From Myxococcus stipitatus (lineage in GTDB: Bacteria; Myxococcota; Myxococcia; Myxococcales; Myxococcaceae): DNA of 64,000 nt. Location: the NCBI RefSeq assembly GCF_037414475.1, contig NZ_CP147913.1, positions 4,526,001-4,590,000 on the forward strand, given 5' to 3'. A program made the position numbers and the translations under genes. Within the stretch, counting starts at the first letter, position 1. The number at the start of each line of letters is the position of its first letter. The notes under the pieces were generated by a model that saw nothing but the letters and a program-made list of their open reading frames with translations, was not told the DNA's origin and searched no databases. Shown one piece after another: positions 9,053 through 16,400 of this stretch.

Positions 9053-10390
9053 ATGACGTCCGCTTCTCCCACGATTGTCGCCCTGGCCACCGCACCCGCC
9101 GCGGGGGCCGTGGGCATCATCCGGTTGTCGGGGCCGGCCGCGCTGGAAGTGGGCCGCAGGCTGGCCCCAGGCGTGCCGCCCTCCCCCACTCCGCGCCATG
9201 CGTACCTGGCCAGCTTCGTGGATGCGCGGGGCGGCGTACTGGATGAGGGGCTCTTCCTCTACTTCCGCGCGCCCGCGTCGTTCACGGGCGAGGACGTGGT
9301 GGAGCTGCAGGCGCACGGAGGCCCGCGCCTGTTGCGGCTGCTCCTGGAGCGGACGCTGGAGGACGGGCTCGCGCGCCTGGCGACGCCGGGTGAATTCACA
9401 CGCCGGGCCTTCTTGAATGGCCGCATCGACCTCACGCGCGCGGAGGCGGTCGCGGACCTGGTGGCGGCGGACTCGGAGTCCGCGGTGCGCGCGGCAGCGG
9501 CGGGGTTGTCCGGGGCGCTCACCGTGCGTGTGCGCGCGCTGGAGGAGCCGCTGCGCGACCTGCACGCGGACCTGGAGGGGGTGCTCAACTTCCCCGACGA
9601 GGCCGAGGGCGCCGACGAGGATTCGGGGTCGCGAGTCCAGGCGCTTCGCGCGCAGGCGGAGGCGCTGCTCGCCGAGGCGGGACAGGGGCGGCTGGTGCGC
9701 AGGGGTGCACGCGTGGCGATGTTCGGCCCCGTCAACGCGGGCAAGTCCACGCTGTTCAACCGGCTGGTGGGCGAGGCGCGCGCGCTGGTGGACGACGAGC
9801 CCGGCACGACGCGCGATGCGCTGGAGGCGCGAGTCGAGTGGAACGGGCTGGGCGTCACGCTGTTCGACACCGCGGGCCTGCGCGAGACGCCGGGGCGCGT
9901 GGAAGCGTTGGGCATCGCCCGGACGCGGGAGCTGCTCTCGGGGGTGGACCTGGCCGTGCTCGTGCTTCCTCCCGGGACTTCGGTGGAGGACGCGGGGCGC
10001 TGGCGCGATGAGGCGGGTTCCACGACCGTGCTGATGGTCGACGGAAAGTGCGATGTGGCCGCTGTACCAGCGTCCCCTCCCCCACCGCGTCCACGGGTCA
10101 GCGGGCTCACGGGCGAGGGCGTGGACGCACTGCGCGACGAGCTCCTCTCACGTTTGTGGGGGGGCGGCACGCCCTCCGCGGTTGCGCTCGTGTCCGAGCG
10201 TCACGCCGATGCCTTGCGTCGCGCCTCCGAGGCGCTGTCCCGCGCGGCGTCCGCTTCACGCCTCTCGACCTTGGAGGTCGTGTCCGGAGAAGTCGCCATC
10301 GCCCTGGAAGCCCTCGGCGAGGTGTCCGGAACGTCCGCTTCCGAGGCGCTCATCGACGCAATCTTCCAGCGATTCTGCATCGGAAAGTGA
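9053..10390 (+). CDS. mnmE: tRNA modification GTPase MnmE
   Basis: With MnmG, MnmE adds the aminomethyl-type group to U34 of certain tRNAs. In 445 residues it has the N-terminal folate-binding domain (about 1-118, starting TIVALATAPAAGAVGIIRLSG), a helical domain, an inserted G domain (G1 GPVNAGKS at 225-232, G3 DTAG at 272-275), and the C-terminal FCIGK motif with the required cysteine at 442. The G4 motif that should read NKxD is DGKCDV at 330-335, so its asparagine is replaced. The partner gene mnmG lies 12 kb downstream in this window. Confidence 0.95.
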   Translation: MTSASPTIVALATAPAAGAVGIIRLSGPAALEVGRRLAPGVPPSPTPRHAYLASFVDARGGVLDEGLFLYFRAPASFTGEDVVELQAHGGPRLLRLLLERTLEDGLARLATPGEFTRRAFLNGRIDLTRAEAVADLVAADSESAVRAAAAGLSGALTVRVRALEEPLRDLHADLEGVLNFPDEAEGADEDSGSRVQALRAQAEALLAEAGQGRLVRRGARVAMFGPVNAGKSTLFNRLVGEARALVDDEPGTTRDALEARVEWNGLGVTLFDTAGLRETPGRVEALGIARTRELLSGVDLAVLVLPPGTSVEDAGRWRDEAGSTTVLMVDGKCDVAAVPASPPPPRPRVSGLTGEGVDALRDELLSRLWGGGTPSAVALVSERHADALRRASEALSRAASASRLSTLEVVSGEVAIALEALGEVSGTSASEALIDAIFQRFCIGK

Positions 10391-10467
10391 CGTGTCCCGC
10401 CGAGCGCGGGACATGTCAGACCCCTTCCTAGAATGCCCGCCTCAACCGCAGCACTTTCGGAGGCGCT

Positions 10468-11079
10468 GTGACGGAAGGCATCATCCACCTGGCGAACCAC
10501 TCCATGCTTTCGGCCCTGCCTGCGGGATGGGTGGGCGAGATTCTCGACGAAGAGCTCGTGGCCTCTCCCAGGCTGACTCCCGCGCAGACGCGCGCCGCCT
10601 TCATGCTGGGGGTGGAACTGGGGGAACAGCTCGACAAGCGCCGGGGCGGCAGCGGCCGCTGGTGCTTCCTGCGAGCCCCCGAGCTGCGTCTGGGCCACGA
10701 CGTGCTCGTCCCCGATGTGGCCGGTTGGCGCCGCGAGCGCGTGGCGTCCCCCATCGACCCGGATGTCCCCTTCCTCACGCTCGCCCCGGACTGGGTCTGC
10801 GAGGTGCTCGGGCCCACCACCGCGGCGCTCGACCGCACCCGCAAGCTCCCCCTCTACGCTCGCCAGGGTGTCTCCCATGTCTGGCTGGTAGACCCTTGCG
10901 CGCGCACGTTGGAGACGTACCAGCGCGTCAAGCGCGGCTGGCTCCTCACGGGCTGCTACGAGTCCGACGCCTTGGTGCGCGCCGAGCCCTTCTCCTCCGC
11001 CCCCGTGGAGCTCGAGTCCCTGTGGCTCCCCGAGTCCTCTGTCGTCGGGGACCACGCGCTGTTCGCCACGGCGCCTTGA
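10468..11079 (+). CDS. Uma2-family (DUF820) restriction-endonuclease-fold protein
   Basis: The 203-residue product has the Uma2/DUF820 core: LRLGHDVLVPDVAGWRRER (D and P near the beta-hairpin), then PDWVCEVLGPTTAALDRTRKLPLYARQGVSHVWLVDP, that is, an E-V-L strand followed by a K and a WLVDP strand. These are PD-(D/E)XK-fold proteins of unclear role, abundant in cyanobacteria and myxobacteria. CGGAGG precedes the GTG start with a five-base gap. It is a single gene that converges on the next one. Confidence 0.85.
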   Translation: MTEGIIHLANHSMLSALPAGWVGEILDEELVASPRLTPAQTRAAFMLGVELGEQLDKRRGGSGRWCFLRAPELRLGHDVLVPDVAGWRRERVASPIDPDVPFLTLAPDWVCEVLGPTTAALDRTRKLPLYARQGVSHVWLVDPCARTLETYQRVKRGWLLTGCYESDALVRAEPFSSAPVELESLWLPESSVVGDHALFATAP

Positions 11080-11094
11080 GAAAGTCCGCGCCGC

Positions 11095-12138
11095 TCAGCT
11101 GGCGCGCCTGAGAAACGTGGCGTGGGTGGGCGCTGGCGCCAGCCGGCTCACCGCGCGCAACATCAGGTCGGGGTCCACCGGGGCCGCCAGGAAGCCTCGG
11201 GCTCCCACGGCCTGGGCTCGAGGCAGGTCCACCTCGGGCGTCTTCCCTGCCACCACCACCTGGGCAAGGACCTTCCGGCCCAGGGCCTCCATCGACGGCA
11301 GCGGTGTCACCACCACCTGCGCCTCATGGGACGCCAGGAGCTCCTCGGTGCTCGCCACCCGCGAGCTGAACCCTTTCCCCGTCAGCACCTTCACCAACCC
11401 CGCCGAGGCCTCCGCGCCCCAGCCGTAGACGAGCACCTGCGCCATGGGCTCCGGACGGGCCGCTGTCAGCGCGGGCAGCTTCGCGTGCGAAGGCGTACGG
11501 GGAGCGGGAACGACGGGGCGCACCGTCGCCGTCGCCTCCTCCAACGAGGACAACAGGGGCAGCTCCCCCACCTCCTCCACGGGGGCCTCCATGTTCGTCA
11601 GCTCGGCCATGCTGCCGCTCAGCACCAGCGGCATCTGTTCATCCGTCTCAGGCAGGGAGAAGCCCTCCATGCCAGGGCGGCGCTGAACCGTGCTCGTCTC
11701 GCCCCGGTACATGCGGCCGATGGCGCGGCGGATGGACGCATCCGTGGCCAGCCTCGCCACCACGCGCACCCTGCTCGTGACACTCTTCACCGCGTCCAGC
11801 GACGCGAGGCTCGCGGGAGCGGCCATGGCCACCACCAGCGTGTCGCGAGGCGCCTGGCCCTCCAACCGCAGCGGCACCACGCGGTGCGCCTCCGCCACGC
11901 GCTCGGGAATCAGCTTCGCCAGCATGGGCTCGGGAGGATTCGCGTCCAGGTCCACCGTCTGCATCCCCACCTGCTCCGCCAACGCCTCCAGGACCTGCTC
12001 CGCCGTGCAGAAGCGTTGATCCACCACCACCTGCCCCAGCGGCACGCCCCACTTGCGCTGATACGCCAGCGCGGAGTGGAGCTGCAGCGCATCCACCACA
12101 CCACGCGCCAACAGGATGTCCCCCAGTCGCTTCTTCAT
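11095..12138 (-). CDS. MshEN (T2SSE N-terminal) domain protein with receiver-like tail
   Basis: The 347-residue product begins MKKRLGDILLARGVVDALQLHSAL and continues with the MshEN/GspE_N fold to about residue 150 (the fold that binds c-di-GMP in some relatives). A low-complexity linker follows (about 160-235), then a C-terminal segment (about 238-345) with the strand-helix pattern of a response-regulator receiver but without a clear phospho-acceptor aspartate. No ATPase domain is present, so it is not a secretion ATPase. It may be a c-di-GMP-sensing adaptor for motility or secretion. A GAGGAG-type site precedes the ATG at 12138. Confidence 0.7.
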   Translation of the reverse strand: MKKRLGDILLARGVVDALQLHSALAYQRKWGVPLGQVVVDQRFCTAEQVLEALAEQVGMQTVDLDANPPEPMLAKLIPERVAEAHRVVPLRLEGQAPRDTLVVAMAAPASLASLDAVKSVTSRVRVVARLATDASIRRAIGRMYRGETSTVQRRPGMEGFSLPETDEQMPLVLSGSMAELTNMEAPVEEVGELPLLSSLEEATATVRPVVPAPRTPSHAKLPALTAARPEPMAQVLVYGWGAEASAGLVKVLTGKGFSSRVASTEELLASHEAQVVVTPLPSMEALGRKVLAQVVVAGKTPEVDLPRAQAVGARGFLAAPVDPDLMLRAVSRLAPAPTHATFLRRAS

Positions 12139-12422
12139 CCTCGGCTCCTCAGGCCCCCCACGGCGGCCACCTACCCCTGGGAACGCATTCGTCCAGGAAA
12201 ATTGAACCAGCTCTACGCCTGCATCCTCTTCGCGGCTACCTCGCCGACGACAGATGCTTCTGTCGCCACGCCACCTGCAAGGCAGGGGCCCGAGGGTGCT
12301 CCGCCCTCCGTGACGCATCGCCACGTCTCCTCTCGAGGACGGGGGCGTCCCGGGGAGAGCGGCGCACGCACGAGGTGGCCTGGATGCGTTCGTGAGTGGG
12401 GGATGCGGGCGTCTGGACATCA

Positions 12423-12453
12423 CGCCCGTGCGTCCGGATGGCACGCACGGGCG
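12423..12453 (-). terminator. Hairpin downstream of sppA
   Basis: CGCCCGTGCGT (12423-12433) pairs perfectly with ACGCACGGGCG (12443-12453) around a nine-base loop, 19 bases after the sppA stop. There is no clear U-tract, so termination may need Rho. The rest of the 333-base gap 12139-12471 shows no gene and must carry the promoter of the MshEN gene. Confidence 0.5.
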
Positions 12454-12471
12454 CGGAAACCGGACAAGGGG

Positions 12472-14259
12472 TTACCAGCGGGCCTCGGGCATGGGCGCGT
12501 AGAGCGTGCCCCTCCGCGGCGTGAAGATGCCCATCTTCACACCCGCCTCATGCACCACGCGGGTGGCCTCGACGAGCGGGGCCCACGGCGTGACGACCGC
12601 GGAGGCGGAGGTGTCGTCGCTGTTGTCGCCCTTCTCACCCAGGAACGAAGACAGCACCTCCGCGGGGCTCTTCCTGCGCGGGTACTCCTCGACCCGGACG
12701 CGCGCGTCGGCGGGAATCTTCGCGGCCTCCTTGGCCAGCTCCAGCGCCTTGGGATAGCCGCCCAGCGCGTCCACCAGTCCGTTCGCCAGCGCGTCCTCAC
12801 CCGTCCACACGCGGCCCTTGGCGATGGATTGGAGCTTCTCCAGGGGCATCTTCCGGCTGGTCGCGGCGCGCGTGGTGAAGTCGGCGTAGATGCGGTCCAG
12901 CTCCGCGTCCACGCGGGCCTGCTCCTCCGGCGTGTAGGAGGCGTTCGTGCTGGTCAGGTTGGCGTTGCGCCCGAAGGACACCGTGTCGAAGTTGACGCCC
13001 AGCTTCTCCCAGAAGCCCCGGGTGATGAACTTGCCGTTGTACACGCCGATGCTGCCCGTCAGCGTGCCGGGGTGCGCGACAATCTTGTCCGCGTCCATGG
13101 CGACGAAGTAGCCGCCGCTCGCGGCGAACGTGCCCATGGTGACGATGACGGGCTTGCCCGCCTCGCGAGCACGCTGCACCTCGCGGCGCACGGTGTCGCT
13201 GGCCACGTAGCTGCCGCCCGGGCTGTCCACGCGGAAGAGGATGGCCTTCACCCGCGAGTCCTTCACCGCCTTGCGCAGCGCCGCCGCCACGCTGTCGCTG
13301 CCCAGGGACTGCTCACCGAACGGGCTCGCGTCGCTCTTGCCGCGCATCACCGTGCCCACCGCGTACACCAGCGCGATGGTGTCTCCCGAGGTGTTCGGAC
13401 GGCCCGCGCGCTCCAGGTACTTCTTCACGTACAGGAGCTCGGCGTCGGAGCCAGCGGCCTCCTTCTGCTCGGTGTAGACCTCGTCGCGGTAGCGCAGGCC
13501 ATCCAGCAGCTTGGCCTCCACCGCCTCCGCCGCGAGCAGCGGTGCCCGGTCGATGAGCGCCTTCACCGCGTCCTCCGTCAGCTTTCGCTCCTCGGCGATG
13601 CCGCGCACCATCTGTCCGAAGAGGCTGCCCGTGAACTGCTTGGTGGCCTCCAGGTGCGGCTCCGTGTAGCCCTGCTCGGTGTAGGAATTGACGGCGTTCT
13701 TGAACTCGTAGCGCTTGTCGAACTGCGGCTTGACGCCCAGCTTCGCCAGCGCATCCCGGGCGAAGGGCGTCTCGAAGGCGATGCCGAGGATGTTCAGGCT
13801 GCCGGACGGCTGCATGTAGACTTCATCGAAGGCCGACGCGAAGTAGTACGTGCTGGTGCCGTTGCCCTCCTCGCCAAAGGAGTCGGTGAACGCCACGGCC
13901 TTCTTGCCCTTCGCGCGGAACGCCTTCACCGCGTCGCGCAGCTCCTGGGTCGTCGCCGGGCTGCCGGGGCTGGTGCCCACGCGCACGAGCAGCGACTTCA
14001 CCCGAGGGTCCTCCCCGGCCTTCTCCAGCGCGTCCACCACGTCGCGCACGGTGAGCGGCTCCTCGCCAAAGGCGCTCGACAGCGAGGCCTCCGCGACGTG
14101 CTCGGGCAAAGGGCGCTCCAGGTCCAGCTCCAGCACGAGCTGGGAGGGCACGCTGGGGCGGCTCATGGAGGCCAAGACGATGAGGGCAATCAAGCCCATC
14201 ACGAAGAGAACGGACATCGCGCCGATGAAGGCGAGCGCGCCGACGAGAAATCGTTTCAT
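12472..14259 (-). CDS. sppA: Signal peptide peptidase SppA (S49 family)
   Basis: This serine protease of the inner membrane degrades cleaved signal peptides. The 595-residue length fits the long, two-domain SppA type. An N-terminal TM helix at about 5-30 anchors it. The N-terminal S49 domain carries the FTDSFGEEGNGTSTYYFASAFDEVY region that houses the general-base lysine in E. coli SppA (the lysine cannot be fixed without an alignment). The C-terminal domain has GTFAASGGYFVAM with the nucleophile serine. AGGAG lies eight bases before the chosen ATG. Confidence 0.9.
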   Translation of the reverse strand: MKRFLVGALAFIGAMSVLFVMGLIALIVLASMSRPSVPSQLVLELDLERPLPEHVAEASLSSAFGEEPLTVRDVVDALEKAGEDPRVKSLLVRVGTSPGSPATTQELRDAVKAFRAKGKKAVAFTDSFGEEGNGTSTYYFASAFDEVYMQPSGSLNILGIAFETPFARDALAKLGVKPQFDKRYEFKNAVNSYTEQGYTEPHLEATKQFTGSLFGQMVRGIAEERKLTEDAVKALIDRAPLLAAEAVEAKLLDGLRYRDEVYTEQKEAAGSDAELLYVKKYLERAGRPNTSGDTIALVYAVGTVMRGKSDASPFGEQSLGSDSVAAALRKAVKDSRVKAILFRVDSPGGSYVASDTVRREVQRAREAGKPVIVTMGTFAASGGYFVAMDADKIVAHPGTLTGSIGVYNGKFITRGFWEKLGVNFDTVSFGRNANLTSTNASYTPEEQARVDAELDRIYADFTTRAATSRKMPLEKLQSIAKGRVWTGEDALANGLVDALGGYPKALELAKEAAKIPADARVRVEEYPRRKSPAEVLSSFLGEKGDNSDDTSASAVVTPWAPLVEATRVVHEAGVKMGIFTPRRGTLYAPMPEARW

Positions 14260-14438
14260 CCGATGAAGCTCCTGAGTCCTCTGGGGGACCGGACACACAT
14301 CCGCCCCGCGGTCCTTACTACTTAACGGGCCGAGGTGCCGATGCTTGCGTGAGCCCTCGCGCCTCCCCGCCTTCCGAGCAACAGTCGCGGGCTGGCGGGG
14401 TTCACGTCCCCCTCACCGGGTGCTGGGGCCCGTCCTCG

Positions 14439-15107
14439 TCACGGAGTGGATGCCCTGTCCACCTGGGCCCCAGGCTCCAGCTCCACCGTCACGGGAGGCC
14501 GGAGCCTCAGCGGGAGCAGGTGGCAGTTGGCCACGTTGAGGAACCGGGTGGGCACGTCCGGAACCGAGTGCTCACCAAAGGACTCGTGGATGTGGCCGAA
14601 GACATGGAGGCGGGGAGGGACCTGCTTCACCCGGGAGAGCAGGTCCGCGCAGCCCACGTGCGCGCCCAGGAACGTGCGGTCTCCCACGCCCTTGGGAGGG
14701 CCGTGGGTGACGAGGATGTCGAGTCCCTCGGGGATGAGGTTCCACCGGGCGAGGATGGACGCGCCCCGGTCGTAGTTGAACGCCATGCCTCCGAAGCGAG
14801 GCGTCACGGGCGAGCCCCAGATGCGCAGCCCGGCGACCACCAACTCCTCGTCGTCGAGATAGTGCACTCCGGCCTGGCTCGCGAGGTCTCGTGTCAGCTC
14901 CGGTTCCCGCTCGCAGATGAAGTCATGGTTGCCCGCCACGAACACCTTCTCGCGGGCGGGCTGCGCCGAGAACCAGGTGAGGAAGGACTCCAGCTCCGGC
15001 TGCTTTCCGCGCCGGGAGAAGTCACCCGCGTGGATGAGCACGTCACACGCGGGAATCTCCAGCTCGTCGTGTCGTCGGTGGGTATCGGAGATGAGCGCCA
15101 ACCGCAT
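14439..15107 (-). CDS. Calcineurin-like metallophosphoesterase
   Basis: The 222-residue protein carries all blocks of the metallophosphoesterase fold in order: SDTHRRH near residue 7, HAGDFS near 27, GNHDF near 60, VTHGPPKG near 140 and FGHIHES near 178. These ligate a two-metal centre. The spacing resembles MPPED1/MPPED2-like phosphodiesterases, so a nucleotide or other phosphodiester substrate is likely but unknown. Soluble, with no signal peptide. Confidence 0.85.
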   Translation of the reverse strand: MRLALISDTHRRHDELEIPACDVLIHAGDFSRRGKQPELESFLTWFSAQPAREKVFVAGNHDFICEREPELTRDLASQAGVHYLDDEELVVAGLRIWGSPVTPRFGGMAFNYDRGASILARWNLIPEGLDILVTHGPPKGVGDRTFLGAHVGCADLLSRVKQVPPRLHVFGHIHESFGEHSVPDVPTRFLNVANCHLLPLRLRPPVTVELEPGAQVDRASTP

Positions 15108-15196
15108 GGGTGTCCCTTCATGAAGGAGGCTACACCGACGATGGCCGGAGCGCCGCGTCTGACGTCCGCGCGGCGCTCCCGAGGGGAATCACACGC

Positions 15197-16132
15197 TCAG
15201 TTCTTGAGGAGCTTTCTCAAGATGCGTGCGTGGTCATCCAGCCGGGTCGTGGTGGTGCCCCAGTCGACGGTGAGCCGGGCGACCTTGCTGTTGACGTGGA
15301 ACAACCCCTTGCGGAGCATCGATGAATCAACCCCCATCTGCCTGGAGACCCGGGCGAGGGTGTTGACGGACTCCTCGAAGCCTCCACGCAGCACCTGCGT
15401 CTCGCGAGAGAACACATCCAGCTTCTCCTCGAGGACCTGGAACCGGTGCTCCGACGCCTGGAACTTCAGGTCGGTGGTTTGCGCGTGCTCCTCCAACCTG
15501 TGGAGGCGGTTGTCCATGGTCTCCACCCGCTCCTCGAAGGATTGCACCTTCACCTCGAGCAGCTCGGTCCTCCGCATGACGTGGTCGACGTCATGCCTGA
15601 TGACATCCACCCTCTTGCCGAGCACCTCGACCGTCTCCTCGACGACGTGCACCTGCTTCTTGAGCGAGTCGACATCCGCCCTGAGCGTCTCGACCGTCTC
15701 CTCGACGACGTGCACCTGCTTCTTGAGTGTGCCGACCTCATGCTGGAGTGAGTCGAACTCCTGCTTGAACAGGCCGACGTTCTTCTTCAGCGAAACGTAG
15801 CCCTGCTTGAGCGCTCCGACGTCCTGCCGCACCTCGGCGACTTCTTGCTTGAACGCGCTGGAGTCCTGCTTCAGCGCCCCCAGCTCGACCGCGTATTCGC
15901 GGTACGCACCCCGAAGCTCCCGGTACTCCTCCCTCGCATCCATGAGGGCATGTTTGACCTCCCCCTGACTCCGCTCGAGCGCATCCAGGTGCCCCCGCGT
16001 CCGCTCGAACTGCTGTGTGAGCGTGTCGAGCGTTGCCCGCGTCTCCTCGTGGGACTGGTTCAGCCTCCGCTCCAGCGCCTCCATCTCCCTTTGATACCGC
16101 GCGTCAGAATCCCCACCGTCATGCCTCGCCAT
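15197..16132 (-). CDS. Long coiled-coil protein with internal 21-residue repeat
   Basis: The 311-residue protein is almost entirely heptad-patterned and lacks cysteine-rich, signal or membrane features. Two copies of LKKQVHVVEETVExL sit 21 residues apart (three heptads), and the DNA repeat is nearly exact with a 63-base period (15627 and 15690), which points to recent duplication. The C-terminal 40 residues (VSRQMGVDSSMLRKGLFHVNSKVARL...) may form a small capping domain. Its role is unknown; a filament or scaffold is plausible. GAAGGAGG precedes the ATG at 16132; an in-frame ATG at 16156 is weaker. Confidence 0.75.
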   Translation of the reverse strand: MARHDGGDSDARYQREMEALERRLNQSHEETRATLDTLTQQFERTRGHLDALERSQGEVKHALMDAREEYRELRGAYREYAVELGALKQDSSAFKQEVAEVRQDVGALKQGYVSLKKNVGLFKQEFDSLQHEVGTLKKQVHVVEETVETLRADVDSLKKQVHVVEETVEVLGKRVDVIRHDVDHVMRRTELLEVKVQSFEERVETMDNRLHRLEEHAQTTDLKFQASEHRFQVLEEKLDVFSRETQVLRGGFEESVNTLARVSRQMGVDSSMLRKGLFHVNSKVARLTVDWGTTTTRLDDHARILRKLLKN

Positions 16133-16400
16133 CCAGCCTCCTTCGGGCGGCCCCATGCCGCGCCCCAGGTGGAGACACCCTACCAATCCAACCTGACATG
16201 GAGGCAATATGACAAACAACCTTGAAGGTAGCCGAGAAAGCCCAGACGACCCTGACGGTCCAACCCCTGGGAGCCGCCCTACCCCCCTGCCCTGTCGCGT
16301 CACGGATGCTTGCTTGAAGGAATTGCGGGGTTCCGGGATGGCGGACGTCACGTGACGGGTTAGAAGCGCCGTTCACTTCCTGTACCCCCGCGAGGACCGC

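Noticed and set aside
11122-14325. Very long plus-strand open frame (1067 codons) opposite the MshEN and sppA genes
   Set aside because: It is His/Arg/Leu-rich, with no motif, and antisense to two clear family proteins; high-GC DNA keeps antisense frames open.
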